Part shown: positions 1-11,976 of the stretch, in pieces
Layout of the letters: each line of letters begins with the position of its first letter
Numbering within the stretch: the stretch's first letter is position 1
From: Gnomoniopsis sp. IMI 355080
Lineage: Eukaryota; Ascomycota; Sordariomycetes; Diaporthales; Gnomoniaceae
Assembly (NCBI GenBank): GCA_027946555.1
Contig: JAPEVC010000221.1
Span: 1 to 57,448, forward strand
Direction: 5' to 3'
DNA length: 57,448 nt
The notes under the pieces: generated by a model
What the model was told of the DNA's origin: nothing
The model's database searches: none
The model's input: the letters and a program-made list of their open reading frames with translations, nothing else
Translations under genes and position numbers: made by a program

Positions 1-744
1 CCCCCCCCCCAAACCCCACACACGCAGCGACAACGAAAGGCTCAAAACGCTCAAGTTTCTCCCCTAATTCAATATCCCACCAAACCAAGCCCCGCCACGA
101 ATATCGTCGAATAGCTCGTGGGAGCAACAGTCTCGCGCTTTGTAACAGGGTTAACTGGAATATTGAATGAGCACCTATTTTCATTTCGTAATGAACTACT
201 TTGTAGCCTTGATCAGCTCTCTGCTAGACGCAGAGACATTCTTATTGTCAATACAGCCAGAATTCCATCCTCTTTATTTGTATCGCAATGTCAATTCCAC
301 CGAATTTCGAACTTGACGACAGGTTTGACAGAGTGTGGGTCAGTGGGGACCTTCGATCCTTTCGCAGATTTTTGGTATGACGCCTTGGACACCGTCCATA
401 ACGCAATTATGGGCTTGGAAAGGGAACACATACAAGTTTTCAACTGAGAAATCCATAAATCTATAGCTTTAACCAAAAATGATTGCCATCGGCCCGGACT
501 TGTCTGCAATACATGTACCCATCGCCCCACGAGCTTGCAGCCGAAGAGCACGCCTTCAGGCCTGCAAGGCTCAAGAGACAGCATCAGTGAGGAGAAAGCT
601 AATCATTTCTCCCACTACAAAAGAGTCATGTGTCCGCATGACTATAGGGACTGTAGTTCGACTTGAATACTCACGATTACTCACAACTGCCTCCCACTCC
701 TCCCGTCGAGTATAGAGGCAGTCCTACAGTCAGTTGCCCATAAC
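1..744. other. Left-edge non-coding stretch upstream of the MFS permease
   Basis: The window opens with a run of ten C followed by AC-rich sequence. No reading frame here has a codon pattern or motif I recognise. The only open frame of note (118-447) has no ATG start and no recognisable domain. The last few hundred bases probably hold the promoter and 5' leader of the permease that starts at 745. Confidence 0.4.
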
Positions 745-2384
745 ATGGGTGCCGTTTCCGGAAATGCGAGTGCTGCCAGCACGGACAGCCAATTGCACAA
801 TTCTGGTCTCGTCAGCAATGAGAAAAATCAGTTCAACTTGGACGTTTCTCGTGGAGTCAGCGGAGCTGAAGAAATCAGTCTTGACACCATCGACGCAAAG
901 GAAGAGAGGGCGTTTCTGTGGCGGTTGGACTTGGGCTTCCTTGCAATAGGTTTCCTCGGCTACATGTTCAAATACCTTGATCAGATCAACATTAGCAATG
1001 CTTACGTTTCTGGCATGCAGGAGGATTTGAACCTCACTGGAAATGAGCTCAACTACTTCACCACATACTTCAAGTAAGCTGCTTCGAGACTCCGAGGCAC
1101 TCTCACGACCTTGAGACGCTTGCGCATAAGGTATCTCCTCACTGACCAGCGTGTGTAGTATTGGATACATCATCATGCTTTTCCCCTCCTGCATCATCAT
1201 CTCCCATTTCGGCCCCTCGAAATGGCTCCCTGTGTGCGAGCTCCTCTGGGGCGTTTGCACATGTTGTCTCTCCCTGGCCACCAGCTCGCAACAAGTCTAC
1301 GGTCTCCGCTTCCTCATTGGATTCTTTGAAGGGACAGCATGGCCCGGCTACTTTACACTTATAAGTCAATGGTACCTGCCTCACGAGGTCGCTCTACGCA
1401 TGAGCCTCTACAACATGGCCCAGCCTGCCGGAGCCATGCTGTCAGGCGCCATGCAAGGCGCCTTGTCCACCAACTTTGACGGTCTGCATGGGCGCGCGGG
1501 CTGGAGGTGGGCGTTCATCATCAACGGTGTCTGCACCCTAGCCATCGCCATTGCGGCATTCTTCATCTTGCCCGGATATCCAGACCGACCCAACCCATTG
1601 TCGAAGTTCTATCTCACACCACGACACATTGTTATTGCACAAGCGAGGTCACGGCGAGTTGCTCGGAAACCCCAGATTGGTATTACCGTGAAGAGCTTCC
1701 TGCGATGTTTCAGCTATTGGCAACTGTGGGCCGTTGCGATAGCGTGGCCATTCGGAGGGAATTGGCAGCCGACGAATTACTTCAACCTTTGGCTTAAGTC
1801 CTTGACGAATGCGAATGGGACGAAGCGGTATTCTACTGCCATGCTGAATTATCTTCCTATTGCTGGTCAAGCTGAGCAGCTAGTCTCACAATTGCTGTTC
1901 AATGGTCTGAGTGACTACTTCGGAGCACGCTTGCCGTTTCTCCTGCTTCACTCTGTATGTGCAAACTTCCAGGCTAGTCCACGTGCAATGAGCTGAATAT
2001 TGTCTCCCAAATTTCCAGGTAATCAACATCACCTCGCTGATCATCCTCACTATCCGGCCCTCCAACGAGCACGCATATATGGCCGGCTGGTACTTAAATT
2101 ACAACGGCGCTCTGTCTACGATGCTGGTGTGCTCTTGGGCCTCGCAGCATCTCGAAGCGGAGCCTGAACTACGAACAGTAATGTTCGCGACTGGCACCGT
2201 TGTGGCTTACCTTCTGAGCGCTTTCGTGCCGCTGGCAGCGTACCCAGCCTCTGAGGCTCCGAATTGGCGCATTGGGGCGAAACTATATCTCGGGTTTGCG
2301 ATCTTTGCTGTCCCTGTGTTTGTTGCGATGCACTTTGGTTTCAGATGGGAACAGAGGAGAAAGACGAGAGCGCTGAACAAATGA
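745..2384 (+). CDS. MFS permease of the anion:cation symporter (Dal5/Liz1-like) family
   Basis: Predicted plasma-membrane proton symporter for a small organic anion such as allantoate, pantothenate or a related vitamin or nitrogen source; the exact substrate cannot be read from sequence. I join three exons, 745-1073, 1159-1954 and 2019-2384, giving 496 residues. Both introns have GT-AG ends and the joins keep frame. The first membrane segment carries the family hallmark KYLDQINISNAYVSGMQEDL at the exon 1 end. The next exon has the FFEGTAWPGYFTLISQWY block typical of fungal Dal5, Liz1 and Fen2 relatives. About 12 hydrophobic segments are visible, with a hydrophilic N-terminal tail of about 60 residues. 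The ATG at 745 is chosen because it opens the frame leading into that tail. An ATG at 734 lies in another frame that does not carry on into the transporter. Family assignment is firm; substrate is unknown. Confidence 0.9.
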
Positions 2385-2944
2385 GCGCTGAACAAAATGA
2401 GAAAACAAGAGTATCTACCTAGATAGGTACGTAATGTCGCTTGCTACCTCAGCACTCAACTTTTGTAAATATGCAGAAGCGTGTCAAGCCCTGGGAAAGG
2501 GGCTTTTACAAACGCGCAAACACTTGCGTCAAAGGAGCAGAACTAAGTACCGACCCTGAACCGCTTCTAATTCTCGTAGTTTAGATTACGGGCACTGAAA
2601 AAAAGAAACAAAATGGGAAATCTTGGTAAGTAATTAGCAGCCAGGTCTCTCATGAGCAGTCCAATACCTTGCCAAACGAATGTTATACAGGAGAATGAAT
2701 ATGCGCTGTCGCGTTGTATGTGTGCGTCCATCCAAAAGCCACTGAAAGCGTGATATACATTGTTAGAGAGAAACGAACGTGGCATGGTCATTCTCCATTG
2801 TGAAGGTATTGTTCTCATGCGTCTTCATCATCTACGGGTGTTTAAGTGCCCGTTGAAGCCTGTCCATCTTGCCTGCCTACGCCAACGAATGAAACCTAGA
2901 GACTTCCGGTGCTCTCTTCTCGATCATGAATATATCCTACCTAG
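2385..2944. other. Intergenic region between convergent genes
   Basis: It separates the 3' ends of the MFS permease and the SET gene. It contains an imperfect inverted repeat at 2416-2429 (TACCTA, two bases, TAGGTA), a variant of the dispersed palindrome seen elsewhere in the window. No coding sequence is supported. Confidence 0.4.
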
Positions 2945-4351
2945 TTAGGCCCCTGATTTCTTTTTATTTTGTCTCGAACTCGCCCTTGCCTTCGGGCCCT
3001 GAGTACCAGCTGACTTGTGCCCTGGAGCCCTCGCAGTTGCGGCCACAACAGGTTTCCTGACACCGCCGCCACCTCCGCCTCGTCTCCTCAAAACGAGGTC
3101 GATTTCAATCGTCTTGCTGCCCCCAGCGTCCGTCAAGGCACTGCGTGGAATCGTAAATTCCCTAGTTGCGACCAAATTGCCCCCGGCGCTGACGTCAATC
3201 TCAAACGTTCTCGACTCGGTGAACGCGGAATGAGGCTGCCCATTGTTTGAAGGGCCGACGTTTTGGATCTGGCGCATGTAGGCGAGCGTATTGATCCTCT
3301 CGGGCGCGGGCACCGGGACTGTTCCCGTGCGTCTGAGCTCTTCAGACGTCGGCGGTAGATGCGGGGCTCCATTTCCATCCCAGTCATTGCAGATACACTT
3401 GCTATTCATATTTGCAAAATATGGCCTGCCGTAGTTGCTGTACAGTTGGTCACCGGGGTGGATGTCGGTCTTTGCAATGAATGCCACCACAAGTCGTTTG
3501 CCGTACATGATCCTGCGCGTCATGACGTTGTTCTGAATACAAGTGTGGTTGACGAACCTGTCCAAATTGACGACTAGGTATTAGCTGCTGTTCGAAGGGC
3601 AGAATGGTCCCGAATTTACACCGTACCTCGTCCAGTTCCCGTAGGTTTTGGCCGTGACATACCCAATGCCGGTGACTCCAAAGCCATAAGCATCCTGTTT
3701 CAAGACTTCATTCACGTCTGTGTTGGGTGGTAGTAACTATGATACTTCAATTAATCATGTAAACGGGAGACATAGTTGGAGATGACTAAATGCGATGTCC
3801 ATCCGTGGACGGGTACCATAATGAAGGAAAACCGGCGTGTAGAGCGAAAAGTTCCTTTCAAGTGGACTACTCACCTCACCAATGTACTCCCCAATAATTG
3901 AACCTGCCGGGATACATTGTTTGCCTTTGCAGTAGACTCCATGCTGCAGCCTTCCTGTGTCTCGGATTTCGAGGGATTCCCAAGCCTTTTGAGAGTTGTG
4001 TCGAAAATCTAGGATACATTGTTTCCCGAGGCAATTGTTACCCTCTCTTCCGCAGAGAACGCAATGCCAATGCTGGATGTTTTCTGACAGAATCTTCTCA
4101 AGTGTCCAAATTGTGGCCTGTGGATCAGTCACCGCGTCCTTTCGATTGCTACGGGGCGGTGTAATCAAATGCCCTGCAAGCCTGTCTGGGGCCTTTTCCC
4201 ATCTTTTCTTCGAAAAGACGAATTCGGGAACAATCCATGAGCCGGGTGCTGGGTTGTGAGGCATCTTGCCATCAGACGAAAGAGACTGGAATGACGCGAA
4301 GTTCTCAACATCAGGGAGGTCACTGGGTTCTAGGGTATGGAGCGCAGTCAT
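2945..4351 (-). CDS. SET-domain protein, probable lysine methyltransferase
   Basis: Predicted S-adenosylmethionine-dependent protein lysine methyltransferase; the substrate is not inferable. Exons on the minus strand are 4351-3875, 3736-3627 and 3557-2945, giving 399 residues. The joins restore the SET core: G-x-Y-I-G-E at about 154-159 ending exon 1, the R-F-V-N-H-T-C motif at 196-202 across the second junction, and G-D-Q-L-Y-S-N-Y-G at 231-239 ending the SET fold. A cysteine-rich segment (HWHCVLCGREGNNCLGKQC) precedes the SET core, and a C-x-C pair follows it, like a post-SET motif. The C-terminal third is Gly/Arg/Lys-rich, with a run of six Gly after three Arg, and looks disordered. The usual N-H-S-C-x-P-N motif is N-H-T-C-I-Q-N here, so activity is not certain. 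The second intron could instead end at an upstream AG at 3575-3574, but that breaks the frame. Confidence 0.82.
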
Positions 4352-7183
4352 TATTGCTGTTTGACTTTAGTAAGGTAGTAAAGAATATCACTGCAAATGA
4401 TGTCTTTTTTTAAAAAAAAAATTAAAAAAAAATTGGTGAGCATTGCAGTAATCTCGAAATCCTAAATGTGTATGTACCGTCTTTGTTGTGTCATCTTGCT
4501 ACTCTTTCCGGTGACCGCAATCCTTCGCCAAACAAAGACATGTCCATATCAAGAATCCTTTTCGGACCAGCAACACCCTCTTTGTCATGATTCAAAACAC
4601 CTGATCCCATGACAATGCCATGGTGCACATCCAATTTCTGACGACTATCACAGGCTTCACTTACCTACATATCAATCAACATCAAGGCTCAAGCAGATAC
4701 CTAGGTACTTATTCACAACCACAACACTGCTTTATCGTTTCGATCAGTTCCAATGGAGTTTTATAAGGATAGAAACTTGTTAGATCCGGAATGTTACCTA
4801 ATAGTATACTCCACTGATCTCTTTGTGAGATGGTGACCTTGAAAGTTGTTAACAATCATCAGCAAGTCTGACAAGGACCTATGCAGGTACCAGGTAGGTA
4901 TCTTGGTAGTAGGCATTCAAGATTGGCTGAGCCTTGCTCTCCTGCCGCTTCCAGCCCTCATGCCCATCTTCGGTAATCATTGCCGATCGTCTTAGGAAAT
5001 TTATAACGGGCAGAACTTAATCAATCCATTACCTGTACCTAAATGCATTTACCACCCCATGTGCTAAACTCAAAACCAGCCTACAATATCAGTTGTTGTT
5101 TGGCTTCAGCAGCATACTACCTGGTATTGACATGCAAAAGCCATTTTTGATACCCAAATGGTGCAAAGCTTACTCGGACATCATTGAGATCAGGGGTTTG
5201 TGATGTCTGTTGGGGTCTCTTTTTTGTGCAGGCAACTTGGAATCATTGAGGGACTGAATAAAGTTGGGACATTGTGCCCTGTGTGATTGCTGTGGAAAGA
5301 ACCTGCTAAATAGAACCCATAATAGCCAGAACGCCGACTCAAGACATGATATTGTAAAAAATGCACTCCATTCCTTGTTGCCAAAGCGATCTGCCGCAAG
5401 ACCAGCTGGGCAACTCATTCCCGATCCATCCAAAATGCAGGTGTCTTTAGTCCCGCCTTAATTGTAACCTTGGTGTGTCCCGATTTGATGAACTCAGCTT
5501 CTCCGGCACAGACATGTGCGAATCACTCGGTCTTGCCTGTCTTTGCTGCACCAGGGGCTGGCGAACATGAGACGTAGAGTAGTAGGCTATATTAGGCCAC
5601 AGTGTCAGTAGATTGCTTCCTCAGATTGTGGGGTTTCCGGGGAAAGGAGGCTGCTTACCAAATCCAGCAGCGGCCGCAACAGATACCAGTCTCACTGGGA
5701 TAGATAATCCATTTATTCGGGAAGCCTTCTGTACAACAGGTTGAATGGTGGGGTAGTCGAACCTGGGAAGGGCTCCGCCGAAAGAGTTGGTCGTCATTGT
5801 TAATTTTGGGTACGTACACGCAAGAAAGACTGGTCAGATGTCTAATGTTTCTTTACTAAGTTTTAAGTAGGTAAGAATGGTGAGTGATGGTGATCTATAC
5901 TCCATCTTCGGAGCACAAGGCATTATGACCAAGCTTAAATATCAACAGGAGCAGAAGCCAAACCAGTGTAATGAATATACGGGAATCAATAATGGTGTAT
6001 GAGATGGACAAGACTCGCCCTGGGCCTCATGCCACGGGATGTCAAGTTTGATGAGTGCAAAACATGAATGGCACCACGAATGTGGCGTGAGCTGATCCAA
6101 GGGAGATGATTGTGGAGCCACTTCACTGACTTGGCCAGCTGCTGTACGACATTCCGTCTTGCCGGCCATGAAACATGCAGGGCCACACCCAAGCGATTTG
6201 ACGCTGACCATTTCCGCAACCGTGGTTTGTTAAATCCAGCTACTTCAAATATAGATTGAACAGTCGAGAAGTGGTATGTTCATCGACACCCACGGGGTCT
6301 GCGGTCTTACCCGCGAAAACGCTGTGACCGCAGTCTTCCGAGATCTGTGGTCGATTTCGCAACAGTACAAACCCCGACGTTCCGGATCATTTTCGCAGCA
6401 TGTTGGTTACTACTTGGATATTTTTTTGCCTCCTGCTGTTCCTTTGATCTTTGCGGCACGTCATCTTTTGATGGCCGGTAATTTTTCAGCCCGTGATCTT
6501 GCCAGTGTCATGCCAAATCAAATGAGTCGTTTGGTCTAGGGAAGCGGTTCAAGCAATTCCAGGGCCCAGACGGGAACAAATATGCCACAACAGCGTCAAA
6601 CTGCGTAAACAGCGAACCGTTGTGTCTTTACAAGATGACTCCCTGATTTGGGTCGTCTCCTTGGACTTGGGTGAGATCCATGACAGAAGTACTTATATCG
6701 CCCATAATATTCCGTTCAGCTGCGTTTCATTGTGTACCTAGGTGGCTACTAAGTCGACGCTCCACGTATCATCCTCTATAGATACCAAAAGACAAGCTTA
6801 CACATATCGCAAACGACACTGAAGAAAATGCGACTGAAAAAGCCTAAGCCGCAAGACCTCCAGCAATGAACGTCTATCTTGGCTTAGGCAGTGCGCAGCT
6901 TCCGTCGGTTTTCACGCTGGGGACAGGAATCAAGGCTACTCGTCATGGCGAGGCCTTCAGTTTGTACAACACGATAATGTACAAGTATTGAATTTGGATT
7001 GCAACATGATTCCATCGATATTGTTACAAGAAGAAGGAAGTAAAACGAGATTGCTGTATGCCCGTTGAGTATTTACCCGGAGATGCGATCACCTGCAATG
7101 GACTGTGGCTAACAGGGGATCCAGCGAAGGCCCATGGGTAATCACCTATCCAGACAATACGCTTCATCCACCATTTTCCCTCC
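4352..7183. other. Gene-poor 2.8 kb gap
   Basis: It lies between the start of the SET gene and the end of the deuterolysin gene. It is AT-rich, with A-runs near 4409-4433, a perfect TACCTAGGTA at 4698 and a near-copy at 6735. Short open frames such as 6276-6539 lack homology I can recognise and have no plausible exon partners. I see no gene. It may hold the SET promoter and decayed DNA. Confidence 0.4.
4698..4707. repeat. Dispersed palindrome TACCTAGGTA, perfect copy
   Basis: Perfect 10-base self-complementary site in the gap upstream of the SET gene. Other perfect copies lie at 9337, 40583, 44823 and 47432. A rotated form (TAGGTACCTA) is at 34592. Confidence 0.7.
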
Positions 7184-8428
7184 TTAACCAGTGGTGCAAC
7201 CTCCAAGCCTGACGCTGCCGGCGTACATTTCATAGGTGTCAGCATTATCGGCAGCCTTTGCAGCAGTCAACCGCTTGGCCGCGGTAGGACCGTAAGCCCA
7301 GTCGCTCGTCCCGTACAGGTGGGTCATCTCGTGCAGGATGCTGCCAGCCATGTCGTAGTCATCGTTGGCGCAGGTAGCAGACTCCTCAGGGAAGTCCCAG
7401 AAGCCATTGTCGGGGCACGGAACAATGACGTTCTTGGAGGGCACAGTGTACAACAGAGCGGAGCCATCGGCGCAGTCACCGTAGGTGTCGGTGCAGGAAA
7501 TGGTAGGCGCGGTGGTTTGGACGTTGGTGACGTCCTCGTAGATTTCCTGGACAGTGTCCACATAGCTGTCGCTGATGAACCACGTGGTGTAGTAGTCCGC
7601 CTCGTTGCCGGCGGCGGTGTATGCGGCAGACGACATAGAGATGGCGTCGGACACGGAGGTCTTCAGAGACGTTGTCTCAGCGGTTGTGCATCCGGAGTAA
7701 GTAATGGTCCTCTTCTGGATGCGAGACCTTGGTGCCAGCTCTCGCTTTGAAACACCGGTACTGGGTAGCAGCATTCCTGGTCAGTCTTGGAAACAGTTTA
7801 TGATGGGTGCGAAAACGTTACAAGGTGCAAGAGCAACTTACGCAGCGACCTTCGCCTGGTCGGGAGTGATGGTCACCGTGTTGGAAGTGACATCTTCACA
7901 AGAGTCAAGACCGTTCGTTGTGTTTGGGGCAGTAGTTCCGGTGCTGAACTTGAACCCCTGGATAGCAGTAATCTCAACAGTATCCTCCCCAGCGAGGGCG
8001 TAGGTCTGGGACACGTCCACGGAGGTGGTGACAGTCTCGCCAGCAGCAATGGTCTGGAAGTAGTCCGCGCTGAGACCAGTCTTCTTGTAATTCACAATCG
8101 CTCCCATGAATTCAAGGTCAGTGCCATCTACATATAAGTTCAACGTCAGTTATATAGTCCGTTCCACAGAAACAAACCAATCAAGGCTACCAGGGTAGAT
8201 AATCAAGAGACATAGTAGAGGCTTACCAGCAGCGGCCACGAAAACGTCCTGAGTGTCGTGATCCGAAAGAACGGTGTTTCCCTTGAAGACCGTCACAGCT
8301 TCACTGCCAGTGTTGGTGACAGTGATGCTAGCAGTGTGGTCGACGGCATCTACAATGGCGACTGAGAGAGGGCAAGCAGCCATCGCTGAGCTCACCAAAG
8401 TAAGCACTGCCAGAATATTGAAAGCCAT
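7184..8428 (-). CDS. Deuterolysin, secreted M35 zinc metalloprotease
   Basis: Extracellular neutral zinc protease made as a preproprotein. Exons are 8428-8227, 8127-7842 and 7760-7184, giving 354 residues. The N-terminus is a signal peptide (MAFNILAVLTLVSSAMA). A propeptide follows and ends in a dibasic QKR site; the mature enzyme would start TITYSGC. The catalytic part holds HEMTH (about 306-310; His306 and His310 bind zinc, Glu307 is catalytic), then GTSDWAYG (313-320), then NADTY with Asp337. Family knowledge places the third zinc ligand of aspzincins in that last motif. The third exon must start at 7760; the AG at 7778-7777 would break the frame. A TATA-like box lies about 110 bases upstream. 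The stretch between HExxH and the GTxD motif looks short compared with the family. Confidence 0.9.
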
Positions 8429-8534
8429 TGTGTCAAGAGTGTTATTAGGAACTTGTCGGAGTCGAGCAGGAGATTGTCGATACTAGTTCAGTTGCGCATC
8501 GAACTTGAGTCTACGAGAGGCAACTTGACCTGGC

Positions 8535-8542
8535 TACTTATA
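8535..8542 (-). promoter_or_regulatory. TATA-like box of the deuterolysin gene
   Basis: TATAAGTA on the minus strand, about 107 bases upstream of the deuterolysin start codon. It is a plausible core promoter by position and sequence only. Confidence 0.4.
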
Positions 8543-9336
8543 CTTACTAGCTGCATCCTGTGTCCCTGTGTAATAAGGCGCTCGACAATTCTCCGTGCTC
8601 GCAAAGTGTTTATCTCCTTTTTCCGACTGTTCTGCTCTTCAATCGGAGGGTTCGCGTCGCCCCACAACCATCGTGCCCTGTTGCTTGCTTGGCAACGAGG
8701 GTCTTGGCCATATAGAGCAAGTCGGTGTCCAATTCATGGTCGCCTCTACAAGACAATTCTTGGCGGACGACTGGATAAGCCTTTGGATCATCACGATCAG
8801 TTTTCTTGGCAGCGGCCGTGGTCACTGGCGGACCCCATGGAGCAACTCGCAGTCAACTATCAATAATATGGTGTCTTGGCGTCCGGCAGAACAAGTGTTT
8901 CAAAGGGTTGATCTAGTCTTGGCATAGGACGTTCACCCATGGAATAGGCAGGTCTTTGGATTTAAACACTGCTCATTACCGACATGCCGTTTTGGGAATC
9001 GAATTTCATGCTCGTGCCACCAATTATGTATGTTTCTAATCCCCGCAATGGACAATACAACCTGATAATTACAATTGATTCTTTGACTAGCGATTTTAAC
9101 TAATCAGACTGGTAATTGTTTATCAACAGCTTGGTGTACATTGCTAAATGGATCAATGCTTCAGCACTTGAGAATACCTACCGAGGTAAGTGGAGTCGCC
9201 GCAGTCTCGTCACGAAGGACGACGGGTTAGTTGAGAGATTGTCCGCATAGATGTCGAATGTGTTTCTTTGTTTCTCGATCGTCTTGATCAAATTGGCCGT
9301 TGGGGATGTTCCCGGTTCCAAGGCTTCATTGTTGCA

Positions 9337-9346
9337 TACCTAGGTA
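9337..9346. repeat. Dispersed palindrome TACCTAGGTA, perfect copy
   Basis: Perfect 10-base palindrome in the long gap between the deuterolysin and DHA2 genes. Confidence 0.7.
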
Positions 9347-10092
9347 GACCAAAAGACTTGCAGGTGTGCAGGGACGAGATAGAAGCTCTATACCTACTGC
9401 CTGTCTAACAGAAGGACGGCTATGCCAAGTTAGCGAGTCCGGTCAAGCTTTTCGTAAGCTTTTTGACGCACTATTTTACGAGCCGCCCCTTGTCTAGAGC
9501 AAGCTTAACATAGCCTTATTTTAGCGTCAGAGCTTGGACCATCAGCGTCTTCGCTAGGGTGCCCCTCACTGAATCCACTTCTAAGTGCTACATACCTATC
9601 TTCCACCAACATTCTCTCTTTGCTTGGGGGATGTTCAGCTCTATCAACATTCTTTGTTTATTATATCTCATTGTATTACCGCCCTTTAAACAACGAGGCA
9701 GACTAGACATCAACACTGGCATTGGCCTATGAACGAGATGCGTCATGCCATCGAACAGCCGTTCCTGGCAAAAGCTGAACCAACACCTGTGCGCAGTAGC
9801 ATTCCCGCCCCACAGCAACATTTCCCACATTGCTTCAGCTGGTTTCCCCCACGATGCATTTGATGATATATCGGTCGTTAGCACGGTCCACAATATGGCC
9901 CCTGGAGATCGTTCCTTGCCACAGCATTGAGTTCGTTGGCTATCTGGCCCCCGGTTGCAAGACCCATCCTATGAGTCTTGTGCCAAGCATACTCACGATT
10001 GCCGTGTCTCTTGAAGGATTTATGGTGCGCCTGAAATCGAGGCTTCACCGACAACACTTCTGTGCCTCTTTCTAGGGACCAACATCTCGGCC

Positions 10093-10131
10093 CATAACAT
10101 TGATGCGTGTCACCGCTCCATCAATGTTATG
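10093..10131. repeat. Inverted repeat, 13-base perfect arms, 13-base loop
   Basis: Arms CATAACATTGATG (10093-10105) and CATCAATGTTATG (10119-10131) are exact reverse complements around a 13-base centre. It lies in non-coding DNA and would form a strong hairpin in either strand. No coding or transposon context is recognised. Confidence 0.75.
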
Positions 10132-11685
10132 CTAGGTCCCGAGAAGGTGTCCACCAAGCCCTCAGTGCCACCAACGTGCCGCTTGGCACTCCAAGCGGAT
10201 GGCTTGTCAGTATGGCCGCTGGACCTCTGAAGTTGCATCACATTGGTTCTGTTGGTGTCTGCAATTTGGCTTCCACCTTTTGCTGCGAAGCTCTCTAGCT
10301 CGGAGATGGAACACAGGATGCACAATCGCCGCATTGCTGCATGTCGCAAGTACGCGTAACGGTGTGATCGTGCTTATTGAGCCCCTATCTGCACCAAACG
10401 CCCCACGCCTGATGAACAGAGCTTAGTAAGCGCCACGCCTTCCGTCTCGAGGAGCATTCGGCGGTGACAATGTGGTGGCGGTGTGCTGACACTGAGTTAT
10501 CGTGACAGCGTGCCATGTGGATCTGCATAGAGAATGGAAGGGTGTGCCATTCATCAAGAATTCGGGAATTTCGACATGTCGTGGCACCCAAAAATAGCAG
10601 CATTGCATTGCCCAGGCTACCAACCGACAGAGGATCATGCAGATCATCCATCCTTTGGCGCGAAGCCGCTAGCCGAGCGGGTTGGTTATTGGGCTCTTAG
10701 ACGCGGACTGCTCACATCTCAGCCCTGAGACATGGGTTCCCTTTCATCCTGGCGTACCAATCCCCCGGGCGCCGTGCTGCCGATCACATCAATACTGACT
10801 TCCACGCGAAAATGATTGTGATCACGATCCTTTCACGTGGCTTTGTTGATGGTTCGTCCGTGGCGACGCCACAGAACGCACAGCTGCGAATTTAGAAGCT
10901 TTTTCGGCTCTCGGCTCGCTCTCGTGAGGTTATGCACAGATTCCAAGTGCGACGGAAACGTATAGCTCCAGTACTGGCATCAGGCAACTAGGGGCGGCTT
11001 TACGGATACAGGTCTCAGACCTGCTCAAATATGAGTTCGGGAACAAAAAATACTAAGCGATGCGACGCATTCGGGTGAATTCCGATTCTCCGATGGTGTG
11101 TGGCTTCCTTTGCGAGACGCGCAAATACCCACGCTGACTTGGACTCAACTTACTCATGCGTGAGCTTGAGCATACGCGAGAATCCTCCAACTGCAACTGC
11201 GCCGCAGCAATGGTGTGATTGGGCGCTTATCGTGTTGCTTTGTTTTGATAATTGTCCCTCGTTCTACTTCTTGTTGAAGGGATACCAATTATCGTCATTT
11301 ATTATACCGAACATTCTCCTTGCTGATGCAACAGGAGGCTCACAAGTGTGAGTTGTACAGTTATAAAAAGAAGCCGTAATGCAACCAATCAGCAAGGCAA
11401 GGCTGCATAGGGAAAATGAAGCCGTCCCTAATCCGATACCGCCATCCACGGTTCGCTGGCTTGGATTTCTGTGGGCCAGAACGGCCCCAAAACTAGAGGA
11501 TCCCATTCTTCTCAGCCTCGATTGAGCATGGGTCTCTTTGTATGCGTTGGAGGGTACGTTTTCGCAGCAGTTGCAATGTCTACTGCCCGCCCCCACAATG
11601 ATCCATTCATGAGCTGTACTCAGGCAGCTCACTCATGATTGGACAAAAACCGTGCCGTATACACAACTGGTCAATCGAGGCATGA

Positions 11686-11691
11686 TATAAA
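11686..11691 (+). promoter_or_regulatory. Possible TATA box of the DHA2 transporter
   Basis: TATAAA on the plus strand about 286 bases before the start codon at 11977, followed by CT-rich leader sequence. This would imply a 5' leader of roughly 250 bases. Confidence 0.35.
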
Positions 11692-11976
11692 CTCAGGGTG
11701 GCCCTGATTTATGGTCTCAGGATTTCGTTTTAGAGACTACATCCAACTTATAAGTGCTGCTTCCCTTTGAGTCACCTTTTCAAGCCAATAACTACTTCTT
11801 ACTTTCGATACCCACTTACTCAGCCTCCTACCTCCTAAACGCATAGCGTTCACTGTCCTTTGTGGCTGCTACAGCTCGTGATCTTTTGAATATATCATCT
11901 CTACCCCAAACTCGCCTCTCATGATTTCTACGGCCGATAGCGCCCTATTTTACCACCACTTTGCTGCTGATTCACC

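Larger units (their letters stand above)
8429..11976. other. Gene-poor 3.5 kb gap between divergent genes
   Basis: It lies between the divergent deuterolysin and DHA2 transporter genes. A perfect TACCTAGGTA is at 9337, a long perfect inverted repeat is at 10093-10131, and a TATAAA box is at 11686. Several frames around 9.6-10.7 kb stay open for 60-100 codons on both strands. They join into nothing recognisable and may be the remains of a decayed gene or element. Confidence 0.35.

Noticed and set aside
118..447. Open frame of 109 codons near the left edge
   Set aside because: It starts with a non-ATG codon, has no recognisable motif and is overlapped by other frames of similar length.
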